Source: Nemophila menziesii (lineage: Eukaryota > Streptophyta > Magnoliopsida > Boraginales > Hydrophyllaceae). Taken from it: a stretch of 64,000 nucleotides of DNA. The position numbers and the translations under genes are program-made. Shown here piece after piece: positions 1 through 11,658 of this stretch (the stretch's first letter is position 1; each line of letters begins with the position of its first letter). Below the pieces are notes generated by a model, which was given only the letters and a program-made list of their open reading frames with translations, was not told the origin of the DNA and made no database searches. The stretch covers positions 30,310,731 through 30,374,730 of the forward strand of contig JARWIR010000010.1 in assembly GCA_029959085.1 (NCBI GenBank), given 5' to 3'.

Positions 1-106
1 ATTGGAATATTGCATATTATTACCAAAAGTCTATTAAAATATTCATATAATCACCTAATTTGATGTCTCCTAAGCATATAAATATAGAACAAAAGAGGAG
101 ACATCA
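1..106 (-). mobile_element. Athila-family LTR, 5' end of a 3' LTR (partial)
   Basis: Read on the minus strand, this begins at 106 with the same TGATGTCTCC terminus as the complete Athila LTR at 49180, followed by the short inverted GGAGACATCA/TGATGTCTCC arrangement. It runs off the left edge of the window. The adjoining polypurine tract at 107-122 shows that it is the 3' LTR of a minus-oriented copy. Confidence 0.8.
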
Positions 107-640
107 AGACCCCAAACTCAAACCTTTGTCGTCCCGACAAAGTAAAATTAAAAACAAAGGGAAAAGGTGTTAACGAAGAAATAGACGCAAATAGATACAC
201 CCAAAGCATTACTAAAAATAAATCTCATATAGCAAACATTAGGAACTAATATACACATACACTAATCATGCAACAATCAAACGTAAATAAATTCGATCAT
301 AAAATTAACTTCGCAATGCTAGAAGGTTACATTCGTACTTATCTCAATATGATGGCTATAGGTTGTTCCTCGATCCGTACTCGCTTTGAACGCTCCACTT
401 AGTATATAATCTATTAACTTACCATGATCCTAGGAATCACGAGGTCTTTACGGTTTTAGCGTATGCTTAGGGACGGTGTGGTATGTATATTTGGTAAATT
501 TGAAGTGAGCTTTTGGCTCTCTCCTCACTTACCATCAACAAATGTCCACGAGCTTGAGTTTACACTCATATAATGTTCTCACTCAACCCTTTTGATGCAC
601 TAATTAGCATCCCCAAGTTAACCCAATCTATACTAAGATG
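107..640 (-). mobile_element. Athila-family 3' internal non-coding region
   Basis: The polypurine tract (reverse complement of AGACCCCAAACTCAA, 107-121) is followed by sequence matching, in reverse complement, the 3' untranslated part of the complete Athila element at about 48650-49179. Shared blocks include the lines around CTTTTGGCTCTCTCCTCACT and the run of motifs naming the same order of segments. No coding potential is visible. Homology stops near 640, where LINE-derived sequence takes over after a T-rich stretch (660-720). Confidence 0.7.
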
Positions 641-723
641 ATTTCAGAAACTTCCACTTTGCCGGGTATTTTATTCTTTCTTTATTTTTCTTTTTCTTTT
701 CTTTTTATTCTTTTTCTCGAATT

Positions 724-2907
724 TTATTGTTGGGAGATTGTACACATAATCCTGGAGATTGTCTTACATGTAGTGTTGGTGCAGGAGATAGGCCTAAACT
801 TTTTAACATTTGAAGATTTCTTCTCTTTAGGTATCAATACTATATTAGTTGTATTGACATGTTTAAGTAAACTGCCAATTCTGAAACATTGTTGAACTGC
901 TTTAGTAAATCTCCTCCAATTATGCTTCAAGAAGCCTTATAGAAAGCAGAGTTAAGCCCATCAGGGCTTGGGCTTTTGTTCTCATTAATACAGAATATAG
1001 CTTCTTTAACTTCCTTGTCAGTTATAGGGTCTATCAACTCCTTCTTCTGATCATCAGTTAATTGAGTTGAAATTATAGTCTTTATAACATTACTTGAACA
1101 AATCTCTTCATTTATATCTTCTTCTCCAAGTAACTGTTGATAGAAATTAATGAACTCCTTTTTATAAGCTCGGGTTCTGTAATAGCATCCCCTGCATCAT
1201 TAAATAAGATAGATATGTTATTCTTAGCTATTCTACCTTTAATGATCTTATAGTAATAGGCTGAATTACAATCCATTTCATTATTAAATTGCACTTTAGA
1301 TTTTTTCTTGAGAATATTGTGTTGAATTATGATAGCCTCTTCCAGTTCCCTACTCAGTATCTTTTCTTCATTGATAGTACAAGTATCGGTGTCTCCTTTC
1401 ATAATTCTTGTCTGAACCACACTTAATTTAGCTTTTACTGATTCTATTACAGTTAAATTTATTTTAAAGAACATACTATTAAAATTCTTCAATGCTATCT
1501 TAGTATTCTTCTACTTCATGCACAATTTATACATATAATTACCTTCAATATCAATATTCCAAGCTTGTGCACTGTCTCTAGGAATTTATCATGATTCACC
1601 CAAGCACTGAAAAAATTGAACTGACTAGGAATTGAAATTTTCTTACCTAACATCAAAGCACAATGATTAGAAGTTGATGGTGGATGAATAATAGCAGTAG
1701 AAGCCATAGTATCTAACACTTTATATTAATAAATATTTTGTCAATCTTACTTTCTCTAATCTGACTAATACTAATTCTGTTTGTCCAAGTATAGTATTGA
1801 CCCCCATAACTATGTTAAAGGAGACTAGCATCATCAATGCACTCTATAAACTCCTTAGCACCCTTCTCTAAACTTGTACACTTTAGTCTATCTTGAATTC
1901 TTAATATTTCATTAAAATCACCCATTATACATAATTTCTCAGAGTTATACTTTGTACTCCAATCAACCATGTCTTTCCATGATAACTTCATATCTTTATC
2001 ATTACTACTCGCATACACCATTGCAATATAGAATATAATATTGTTTTCATTCACTTTTAACTCTATCAGGATGGCTTGAGATGATTGATAGATGAGCTTA
2101 ATGTCTGCACATCTTCTGTCCCACAAAATCCACACCCTACCACTTACATCATTATTGTAGTTGCGAAGCATCTCTAAATGAGAGAAATGCTCACTTATTA
2201 TAGCAGGGTAATTGTTAACTTTCACTTTTGTTTCCAGTAATCCAATTACCTTGACATTATTCCTAGCTAAGAAATATTTAACATCTAGTTGCCTTAACAG
2301 CTTATTGAAACCTCTAACATTCCATACGGCTATATTCATATATTAGGTGGTCTCGTTATTTCTTCCCCTCCACTATGATTGATGAAAACTCTAACATCTT
2401 GATCAATCACACTTTCCTCAGTTTCTTGTAGTTTATCAAATTTATTAGTTGTTGATATATAACTAGTTTCACCCCTGTTACTACTATTTCTCTTGTTGTT
2501 TCTAATAATACTCCATTCTTCAACAACTTCTTTCCCTTTGTTAGATTTATTGTTATTAGCTTCTGTTGTTTCTTTGGCATCCATACTTTTTGAACATTAT
2601 TACATTTGCTTTCAACATGCCCAAATCTATTACACTTCAAACATATTATCGGCTTCAATTCATATTCAACTTTCACTACATGTAATTCATCTAATCCAAT
2701 GTCAACCAATAGCTCTTCAAGCAATTCTTATTTTGTGTCAATTTCTACACAAACTCTGGCGTAATCCAACCTTGTTTTCGACTCAGTGATGGAATCCATT
2801 TGTAGAGAAACTCCAACACCACTTGCAACATATCCAAGTCCTCTTTGCGTCCATAGATTCATCGGTACGTGAATTAACTTGACCCATATCAGAATTTTTG
2901 ATACATC
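724..2907 (-). pseudogene. L1-type LINE fragment (ORF1 C-terminus, endonuclease, start of reverse transcriptase)
   Basis: On the minus strand the order is ORF1, endonuclease, linker, reverse transcriptase, as in plant L1 LINEs. At 2590-2907 is the C-terminal half of a gag-like ORF1, with the segment MNLWTQRGLGYVASGVG and a CCHC zinc knuckle (CLKCNRFGHVESKC, about 2587-2645). At 1815-2339 is an apurinic endonuclease domain with GLLETKV and IMGDFNEIL. At 1112-1720 lies the degenerate linker. At 940-1015 the signature KSPSPDGLNSAFYK and at 724-930 TNIVLIPK and FRPISC identify the first reverse-transcriptase blocks. Several stops and frameshifts break the frame. Both ends are missing: the ORF1 N-terminus stops at the LTR fragment at 2908, and the catalytic RT core and 3' poly(A) end are absent. 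LINEs usually lose only the 5' end, so the 3' loss implies later deletion or capture. Confidence 0.82.
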
Positions 2908-3150
2908 TGATGTCTCCTTATTTGTGATAATTAAATATACTTCAGAGACATCATTTTAGGTGTATTTATTAGTTTATAGGTCGATCTTAGCTTAATTTAG
3001 TGCACTTTCCTATTTTGAGTCTTGATTTGTTGAATTATTATTTTTAGAGCATATTGGGTTTAATTGTTTAATTTAGTGTGAAGCTTTAAAGATAATTATG
3101 GAGATTAATTATAGTCCAAGTTAAAGACTACAACTTATGGAAAGAGATTA
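2908..3150 (+). mobile_element. truncated Athila-family LTR
   Basis: It starts TGATGTCTCC at 2908 and follows the 5' part of the LTR at 39382 for about 240 bp (GAGACATCATTTTAGG, AGAGCATATTGGGTTTAATTG, GTGAAGCTTTAAAGATAATT), then diverges near 3148. No target-site duplication or polypurine tract is visible at its left edge, where it abuts the LINE. It is a fragment, not a complete solo LTR. Confidence 0.8.
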
Positions 3151-5755
3151 GCAACATCAATCTTGTCAAATTGCATACCCGATTTTCACGGCCTCTCGGG
3201 AAATTTTAACTATTTAAGTAATAAAATTCATCTCACAACACTATAGTAAATATAAAAATACTATAATATCAATTAAAGAATTCCCGAGAATAAGAGAAAT
3301 AACAAGAAGACCTATGCGGGCATTTTTTGCCATTAATAGGCGCCTAGGGGGCCATTTTTTTCCATTAATCGGCGCCTAGACGGGTTAGGCGCCTATTCCA
3401 CGTCGACTAAGGCGCTAGTAAAAAATGCCTAGAATTTTAACTAGACGTAAGTGTTGAGGGGGAAGTTGACGCCTAGGCGGGGAGATCTACGTCATAGCTC
3501 AAACTGTGAGATTAATGTGAGTTGTACAAAAAAATTTAGAATACAAATTTATCTTCATTGATTTTTTATTTTTCTATCATTCAGTTTAATATATCTTAGC
3601 TTAAAATTTCGTTATCTATTTTACAAAATGAAATTTTCAAAAACTTTAACTTTTGACATAATCCATATAAAAAGAAAATATTCAATTGAAACAAATCCAC
3701 ATCTTATAAATATTATATCATAGATAACGCTGATCTTCACTTGGTGAATATATAAGAGAGGACAATGTGAAGATACGTACAATTGTCACACACATGCTAG
3801 TAAACTCAACATTATGCTTATGTATTTTTCATGTTTTAATAAAAGACTTTAGTCGAGAAACAATTTTTGTTTTCATCAAACTTGCAAGAGAATTTGATAA
3901 AAAGACTTTAGTTAAGAAACAATTTTTGTTTTCATCAAACTTGCAGGAGAAACAAATTCAGACTGAACTCGTATCAACCATGATATAACTTAACACTAAT
4001 TTGGGAATATTTCTTAAGTGACTCCGCTTGTTAGCTCACCATGAGTAAAGTGAAATTTAAACTGGTAATTTTCTCAAAAATGTTTTAAAACACCTTATAA
4101 TTCATTTTTTTTCTATTTAACTTACATATACATTTTTAATAATTTGATAAATATTTCCATCTTGAGAAACAGAACTACCTCTTTTCCTCCTAATTTTAAT
4201 AAACTCTCTGAAAAAATTGATAAATACATTTCAACTCTATCAAAATCCATTAAAGAATATGTGTGATAATTATGTGTGATTGTTGAAGCATATATCAATG
4301 GGTATGATTTTACATGAATCCTTGTCAGAGTCCGTTAACGGAAGTGAATATGCATATTCATTTTGTGGACGTTGTGGACTGAATCTCCCAATTATCAACT
4401 TCTCTCTTAGCATAAATTGAACATCCCAAGCGCCCTAAAAAGTACACAAATCGTAGTAATAATATGGTTATAAGGGTGAACAACAATGACCCTCTTTATT
4501 AGTATTCTTGAACATATTTATATGAACGGAATCTCTATAAGTCGTCTTGTATGTAAAATTATCCTCATTACATTTTAATTTTTTTTATAATATCTAAAAT
4601 TTATGGTTTTACACTACACAACAGTAGAATAATTATATGTACAATTATACCTGCTTTGAACAATATAAAATGTAAAGTTAATATTTGTATATAAATACAG
4701 GGGCAGAAAAGTTTAAGTAGCCCAAGAAATTCATATTTTTCCCTATAACAACATCCTAAGCATTCTTCATATAATAATCATCAGACTGGATTGTTGATTT
4801 AAGCCAAGCACTCTGCAGAGTACACAAATCATAAAAATAATAAAATTCATAATCTACATTATATGAAGGACGAAAAGAATACCTTACATGGATTCATTAT
4901 TTATGTACAACTTCTTCAGATGGAAGAGGTCAACATGTGACTTTACTAAGTCATTTGAAATTCGTTTCTTCAAGATTCGCCCACATACTTGATATCTGAA
5001 GCACGTAAAGCTTAATGGGATACCAACCTCACATGTAATTAAGGATGTTTTGCAATTATTTGATTAAAGTCGTGGAATATAAAAGGAGGAAAACAAAATA
5101 TATTCCAATCTGATTCATTTTCGCGTATCAAAATTACCAAAAGAACACAAAATGATTAATCTGGTTAGAGAATACCCATTTTTTTTATGATTAGAACCTT
5201 TAGTAGGCTCATTCCCTCAAGTAAGCTATGGTAAGGGGTAGAGTTTTGTGCATAAATTCAATATTAGAATCTCAACAGAAGGTAAGTTCATGTGCAACAC
5301 TGTGAAGAGAATGTTTGATATGCAAAAATTAATGAAAAACAGTAATACTAAGAAAATGTTTTTGTACAACCAATTAAAATGGGATGTCGAGAGAAACCTA
5401 TCAAAATGAACAAAAGACGGGCTAGGTAAACTCCTTGGTTTTGTTCAATCCACCATTTCGTAAGCCAATACTCGATTATCTTGATAGTTAACCTCTTTAT
5501 TTGATTTATAGTCTCTTGGCTACCCTGATTAATAGCCAAAACTCAAAGGAGAGCATGTTGCATAACAAAATGCTAATTGTAGATGTTAATGATGTCAGAT
5601 GTGCCTTCCCTGTGAGTTTCATTGAATTGGAACTAAGATTTTCAGTGTATTTTGAAAGAATCAACTCACTTTCATAAACATTAGTTAGAATATTACTCCA
5701 AAGGCTCCATACTATAAATAATTATATGTTAGAGATGTAACATAATAGGGATTGA
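3151..5755. other. AT-rich intergenic DNA without recognised genes
   Basis: No open frame here resembles a known family; the longest (5348-5539, minus, 63 aa) has no recognisable motif. A GC-richer pocket at 3315-3490 repeats the palindromic hexamer GGCGCC followed by TAG or TAT. A 59-bp direct repeat lies at 3841-3957. The remainder looks like decayed, unassignable sequence. Confidence 0.5.
3841..3957. repeat. 59-bp direct tandem duplication
   Basis: Two adjacent copies begin AAAAGACTTTAG at 3841 and 3900 and share CAATTTTTGTTTTCATCAAA. They differ at a few positions. The duplication makes a short open frame at 3767-3988 that I do not regard as a gene. Confidence 0.85.
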
Positions 5756-5756
5756 G

Positions 5757-6023
5757 AAAATCATTGGAGAAATTTAAGGGAATAATTTTTGAAATGATGG
5801 ATGAGATTGTTTATAAAAATTGATTCTTACGTCTCTACCATTTCGAATAGGCCTTTTGCAATTAAAGTCTTGTTTTAATTATTTAACTTTTGACAGTTTA
5901 AAGAATTGATTATATTAAAAATTAAATAAATTTTTTGTCTTGATTTGGGTTCTTCGATTAGGTTAGGTTAAAAAGTGATGAGAAATTTAAGGGATTAATC
6001 CCTTAAATTTCTCCAATCATTTT
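5757..6023. repeat. MITE-like element with ~25-bp terminal inverted repeats
   Basis: AAAATCATTGGAGAAATTT... at 5757-5781 is repeated in inverted form at 5999-6023 with one mismatch, framing about 267 bp with no coding potential. The right arm overlaps a perfect 34-bp palindrome at 5980-6013 (half-site AGAAATTTAAGGGATT). No clear target-site duplication could be assigned. The motif AGGCCTTTTGCAATTAA occurs inside the element (about 5850) and again just outside it (about 6052). Confidence 0.55.
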
Positions 6024-6160
6024 AGGTATTTAAGGTCCGGCCATTCCGAACAGGCCTTTTGCAATTAATTTCTAGGGCTTTTGTTTTTTGATTTATGTTT
6101 TGAAATTGGTAAAAAAGGATATATACACACAAATATTATAGATTATTTCTAAAACACATA

Positions 6161-6872
6161 AATATGGATTGTTACATAATTTGTAAATGGAAATACTTTA
6201 AAGTTATCGATTTTTTGTGTATGGTTCATATTGGGATTGTAAATATATATTGGGTTATATTTAATTTATATGGTAAATGAGTGATTTAAAGGTTAACATT
6301 TTTTAAAATTAATTACGTAACATGTAACATGTAAGTTGCATTATAAATTTAAATAAAATAAGTAAACTTTGTTATTTTACTTAAAATATTGATTAATTGG
6401 CTGCTTATTTTTTAATGTGTAATTATTATTTATTTATTTTACTAAATTTTATTATTAATTAATGATCTTAATGATAAGTGGGGCCAGAAATGATCCCGGC
6501 CACCATTTGTAAACGATCTGGACCGTTAAAGAAATACGCAAATATGGATTGTTACACGATTTGTACATGTAAATATTTTAAAGTTATTGATTTTTTGTGT
6601 ATGGTTCATATTTAGATTGTAATTATATATATTGGGTTATATTTAATTTATATGGTAAAGGAGTGATTTAAGGATTAACCTTTTTTTTAAAATCAATTAC
6701 GCAACATGTAAGTTACATTATTGATTTAAATAAAAAGCAAACTTCGTTATTTTACTTAAAATATTGATTAATTGGCTGTTTATTTTTAATGTGTAATTAT
6801 TATTTATTTATTTTACTAAATTTTATTATTAATTAATGATCATAATGTTAACTGGGGCCATAAATGATCTTA
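6161..6872. repeat. 380-bp direct tandem duplication
   Basis: Copy 1 begins AATATGGATTGTTACA at 6161 and copy 2 at 6541. They stay alignable for about 335 bp, through TTTTTTGTGTATGGTTCATA, ATTGATTAATTGGCTG and the closing motif ACTGGGGCCA.AAATGATC or AAGTGGGGCCAGAAATGATC. The closing motif recurs in this window near 8170, 12720 and 13115, so the unit belongs to a dispersed repeat family. No coding potential. Confidence 0.85.
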
Positions 6873-8789
6873 GTCAAAATTTGTTCAGTTGACGGGAATC
6901 GAACCGAGTTTTTTTGGGTGAAAGTCATGTTAAGGTTAAGTTTAAGGTTAAGTTTAAGTTTGTGGTTACGGTTATGATTAAGGTTACCGTTAAGGTTATT
7001 TTATAATTTTTAAAACATATCAAAACAATTTTAAATTTATGGTTTATGATTATTAATTTCTTGACACATTTGTCTCTATATTTATTAAATATTTGTTGTA
7101 TTTAGCTTGCATGCATTTATTTTAAACAAATTAGTTTGAGGTTAAAACTCATGGTTCGTGATTCAAGATTTAAGGTTCATCGAAAAACAAAGGACAAAGT
7201 TATTTACATTAGCGGAAATCAAACCCAGGTCCCCTGGTGAAAGTTAAATATCCTAATCTTTGGGGCGACAAATTTTTTGAGAAATATAGTAAGTGTGGAT
7301 CGAATACGGGACTTTTAAATCTATAGTGAGTGATTTAGGGACCCTTAGACGATTTTGACCGTTTTTTATGTAGAAGATTTGAATCGTTACAATTTTTTTC
7401 AGAATATATAGATATTGTATTTGGAAATAATGAACCTTAAAGATAATTGCATATGATGAAATCTAAGACAAAAAGTTACTATATTAATATAATGTTACTT
7501 TTTTTTCAATTGAAACAAAAAAAAGATAGAATATTTTTTCTATTTTATATTCATGCAATAATGTAATATTTGTTAATTTATGTAAAAATATACAAACTTC
7601 AAATTATGATCAGGTTAATCGAAGTAAATATAAAAAAACCTCAAATTAACCCGTTAAGATTACCTCACTGGCCATGGCCTTGGTCATCCAATTTAATGGT
7701 GCAGGTTCGAACCGAGTTAATGACTCCGAGTCCAAAGTGACTCTCCTATGTAACAAAAAAATCCCTCAAATCATGATCATGAAGACATTGACATGGGAAC
7801 ATTCTACAACTTAGATTAGTAAACGTTTGTTTATAACGTGCAGAATAGTTTTATTCTTTGTTTTGGTCATTTCAAAAAAAGTATTTATTTATAAAAAGTT
7901 AATAGGTTAAAAAAGACTGAACCATGTTTGAAAATAATTAAATATTTTCATTAAGGAAAGTCTATTATATAGTTAATCAAAATAGTTATTAGAAGAAACA
8001 AAGTTACTGCAATTGTTAAGAAAAAAGAAAAAAACTTGTGAGAAATTCAAGGATTTTATGAGAGGTTTATTGGAATTTTGAGTGTTAATAGGATAAATTA
8101 GGCGTATTATATAAATGTTTAGGAATTTATTTATTTAAAAAAATATTAATTAATTAATAGTTTTTATGATAAGTGGGTTAAGAAATAATCCTGATCACCA
8201 CTTATATCATATATTTGGGACTGTAATGAGAATGGAATAGTTTTTTCTGCAATCTCATTATTTAAGATTTTGCCTCAATCTATTATCTTATTTTCTCAAG
8301 TTGTGGTCTCATTTAAGAGATTGGTGTAGGATTCGGTTGAGAGTTTCCAATCTCCATAATCTTCGCCTCAACGTTTTCACATTTGCATTCGTTCTTTCGC
8401 CATCATCACCGCCATCGTGACTCGCCGCTTGAGGACCAATCGCCACCATCTACCCTATGTTAGCAACCAAATTGTGTCAATTAGTCATATGAAGTATGCA
8501 AATTCCAATACATATAAAACAGAATGACTATTTACTTATGACCTAATCATCAAACTGACTAATTGAAACACTTGTGATTAGATATTTAATGGAAACAGGG
8601 GACTGATGCTACAATTAAATCTACAACAACTACGTCAAATGGCTATTTATTGCAAAACAATGAAAAAATGCAGAATCAGACCAAATTGCTCACTCGAACA
8701 GAAAAGGGCTATTCTCAGCGCATCACTTCTCATACGGTAAAAGTCTTCCAACGGTCATAAAATGTCCATTGTACTGAAATCAGATAATT
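6873..8789. other. AT-rich repeat-derived DNA, no genes recognised
   Basis: Contains simple runs of AAGGTTAAGTTT-type repeats (6930-7000) and another copy of the GATAAGTGGG...AATCCTGATCACCACTTAT core at about 8163-8212. A B-box-like GGTTCGAACC (7703-7712) follows a GGCCATGG segment and could be a decayed SINE head. A GC-richer pocket at 8370-8450 has no supported reading frame. Confidence 0.45.
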
Positions 8790-9160
8790 TTGAAAAAAAA
8801 TAAAAGTGATAATATTAGGTTAAAAATAAAAATAAGTTTTTTTACCTCAATTTGGTTTCTTCTCCAAGCTGGGTGATATGGGAAAATGAGTGTGAAGAGA
8901 TTTCTATTTGTTTTTTGTTCCAATAATTCTAAAAAATTGTAAAAGTGATGAGATTAGGTTAAAAATAATTCAATTTTTTACCTTTAATTTGAGTTCGTCA
9001 AGCCGGATGATGATGGTGGAGAATGGTCCCGATTGGCGGCGGTTTTCTTTTGCAGCAGAGCGGCTTGGTTTGGGAAGGTGAATGTGGAGAGATTTATATT
9101 TTGTTTTTTGTTGGAAGGCGGGTGTGAAGAGATTTGAGAATAAGAAAAATAGAGGATTAT
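8790..9160. repeat. diverged ~150-bp direct duplication
   Basis: Two blocks share the order AAAAGTGAT(A/G)A(T/G)ATTAGGTTAAAAATAA, TTTTTTACCT, then GAGAGATTT or GAAGAGATTT followed by TTTGTTTTTTGTT (first about 8800-8920, second about 8940-9115). The second contains a GC-richer insert (about 9000-9060). No gene is recognised. Confidence 0.55.
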
Positions 9161-9641
9161 GAGAAAAACAAGGAAGTTTTTTGTGTCATTAGGGACTGAC
9201 GGTTCTATATACACTACTACACGCGGTGTCTCTTGCGAGGACACCTTTCGCGAGAACACCGTGTTCTCGCTAAAGAGTATGTCTTTAGCGAGGACTTGTT
9301 TTAGCGACGAAAAAGTCGTCGCTAATAACTATTTTCCAAAATTAACTCCGAAAAAAAATTAAATAATAAAATAGCAAGTTGATGTCGTCGCGAAAGAGTA
9401 AATCTTTAGCGAGGAACTGTAGGTCCTCGTTAGTCATAGTCCTTTTGCGAGGAATTTTTGTTCTTTAGCGAGGAACTTTTGTCCTCGCTAAAGCTCTTAC
9501 CTTATTAAATAACGACAAATAGCCATTAATGTGAACCATGAGCTTAAATTTCTAGTGTGGGTGGTAGAGTATGTGTTTGAACTTTGGTCGAGGTGTTTAT
9601 TATAAAGAGAAAGTTTGGATTTCGCAGGCTTTTGGATGATG

Positions 9642-10276
9642 GTTGACTCATATAGTTGACTTAATACACCAAACACTAAAGTTTGACTCTAATAGTTGTC
9701 TTAATACACCAAAAACTTAAATTTGACTCATACAGTTGACCAAAAGACACCAAACACTTAAGTTTGACTCTAATAGTTGACTTAATACATTAAACACTTA
9801 AGTTTGACTCTAATTGTTGACCAAAATACACTAAAAACCTAAGTTTTACTCTAATTGTTGACCAAATACGCTAAACACTTAAGTTTGACTCATATAGTTG
9901 ACTTAATACACCAAACACTTAAGTTTGACTCGTATAGTTGACTTAATACACCAAACACTTAAGTTTGACTCGTATAGTTGACTTAATACACCAAACACTT
10001 ATGTTTGACTCTAGTTGTTGACTTAATACATCAAACACTAAAGTTTGACTCTAATTGTTGACAAAATACACTAAACACTAAAGTTTGACTCTAATAGTTG
10101 ACCAAATACACTAAACACTTAAGTTTGACTCTAATAGTTGACCAAATACACAAAACACTTAAGTTTGACTCATATAGTTGACTTAATACACCAAACACTA
10201 AAGTTTGACTCTAATAGTTGACTAAATACCCTAAAGAGTTAAGTTTGACTCTAATTGTTGACAAAATACACTAAAG
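9642..10276. repeat. 40-bp minisatellite inside the CACTA element (~16 copies)
   Basis: The unit reads roughly AGTTTGACTC(T/G)(A/T)ATAGTTGACTTAATACACCAAACACTTA. Identical positions recur every 40 bp, for example ACTTAATACACCAAACACTT at 9901, 9941 and 9981. About 16 units with scattered substitutions fill the space between the left subterminal repeats and the ORF. Confidence 0.93.
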
Positions 10277-10286
10277 ATGAGGTACA

Positions 10287-11076
10287 ATGATTACATCGAT
10301 AATTAATATCATGTTATTTGTTTGTTTGACTAATCGACTTAAACGGGAAGAGGGGGGTAGTAGTGGGACCCGTAGTTTGTTAATGGGGGAGGGATCCGAG
10401 CCACCGGCGAATGAGCCTATACCACTTCCGCGGGTTCGAAAATTCTTTTTCCAAGTAGGGTTTAATCAGAAGAAGAACAGGTGGCGGAGCAGCAACTACG
10501 AGCAAGCGGATGTAAGTTGTATGAAACTAAAACTTTTTTATGCCAAACTAATTTTTTAATTTTTGTTTTAATTTATAGGCGGCGTTGAAGGAAATTCTCG
10601 AATCCCGAGTGCGTGAATCCCAGTCTCGGTGTGGAGATTCTTCTTCTACCCCCACCTTATCGGAGCAAGAGAAGGTTGAAGTTGTTTTAGAGGCGGGTAT
10701 CGGATTAGGCGGTGGGACCCGCAACTGGCTCCCGGGAGTTGGACACCCGCTGTCGCAGAGGAGCTCGATTGCACATTCATCCGAGCCAGTGACCGCGAAG
10801 ATGTTGAAGGACTACCAGGGGATAGTCCGATCGCTAAATTATTTCTTTGTCTCTATCGGCAAGGAACCAATGCAAGATAACGCCACTGGAGCTTCTACAT
10901 CGAGTACCCGACCCACTAGAGATTCGATCCACGAGCAGATGACTACGACAATTCTTACACTTAATCGATGCTGGAGGGAAAACGGAATGGACGAGCTTGA
11001 TCCCCCATCTCCCCCTCGAGACACGTCTCCCCAAGCCGAAGATGAAGAAGAAGAGGAAGGCTTGGGTTTATTTTGA
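10287..11076 (+). CDS. CACTA-encoded accessory (En/Spm plant transposase-like) protein, two visible exons
   Basis: Two open segments, 10287-10511 and 10579-11076, are separated by a 67-bp AT-rich stretch beginning GTAAGT and ending TTTATAG. Splicing there keeps frame and joins QAD to AALKEILESRV. The joined product has a basic segment (VGFNQKKNRWRSSNYEQA), a segment resembling the C-terminal part of plant En/Spm-type transposase proteins (KEILESRV...LSEQEKVEVVLEAGIGLGGG), a Ser/Thr-rich region and an acidic tail (EDEEEEE). GC content is well above the surroundings. The true start is uncertain: the ATG at 10287 directly follows the minisatellite and its first residues are hydrophobic and unlike the rest, so an upstream exon may be missing. 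No catalytic domain is present, and mobility would need an autonomous partner. Confidence 0.55.
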
Positions 11077-11658
11077 CTGTTTTTATCTATATTTTGACTA
11101 TTTCATCTATATTTTGACTGTTTAAGACTATATTTTACTTTTATATTATGTTTATGACTTTCGGTTGTTTGTAATTATGTTATTTTGATGGTTTTGGATG
11201 GGTAAGTTTAGGGTTTATTTTATGTATTTTGCATGGTTTTAAATTTAGTATTTTATTTAGTAAGTTTCTGTTCTATACTACAAACAAATAAAAAAACCAT
11301 AAACAAACAAAAAATTAAAAAAAAAAGGTTTTAACGAGGAACTTTTCGTCGAGAAAAGTTACTCGTTAAAACATAGAAAATTATTAGCGACGGAATTTTC
11401 GTCGCGGTTGGAAGGTCTTTTACGAGAATCAATTCGTCGCAAAAGACAACCCTTTATCGACGACAACTTTTCGTCGCTAAAGGGTATGACCTCACGCGAC
11501 GACAAAAAAAATCGTCGCGACAGGGCGTTTCTCGCGACGAATCTTTAGCGAGGACTCTTTCGCGACGACCTGTTCTCGCGAAAGCATTTTGCGAGAATTT
11601 CTGGGATCTGTTGCGACGAATCGTGTCCTCACGAAAGGTGTCGCATGTAGTAGTGATA

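Larger units (their letters stand above)
9212..11655 (+). mobile_element. CACTA (En/Spm-type) DNA transposon, non-autonomous, complete
   Basis: The left end is CACTACTACACGCGGTGTC (9212) and the right end, read in reverse complement, is CACTACTACATGCGACACC (11655). The element is flanked by the 3-bp duplication ATA (9209-9211 and 11656-11658). Both subterminal regions (9230-9500 and 11320-11640) are dense in short repeats of the TTTAGCGAGGA, GCGACGA and CGTCGC type in both orientations, the usual transposase-binding arrangement of this superfamily. At 2.4 kb it lacks a catalytic transposase but keeps a 40-bp minisatellite (9642-10276) and a two-exon accessory ORF. The strand is set by that ORF. 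Confidence 0.93.

Noticed and set aside
8370..8460. GC-richer stretch suggesting a captured gene exon
   Set aside because: Too short, no sustained frame or splice signals, and no recognisable peptide.
9642..10276. CRISPR-like array
   Set aside because: Units are directly adjacent with no unique spacers, in a plant transposon. It is a minisatellite.
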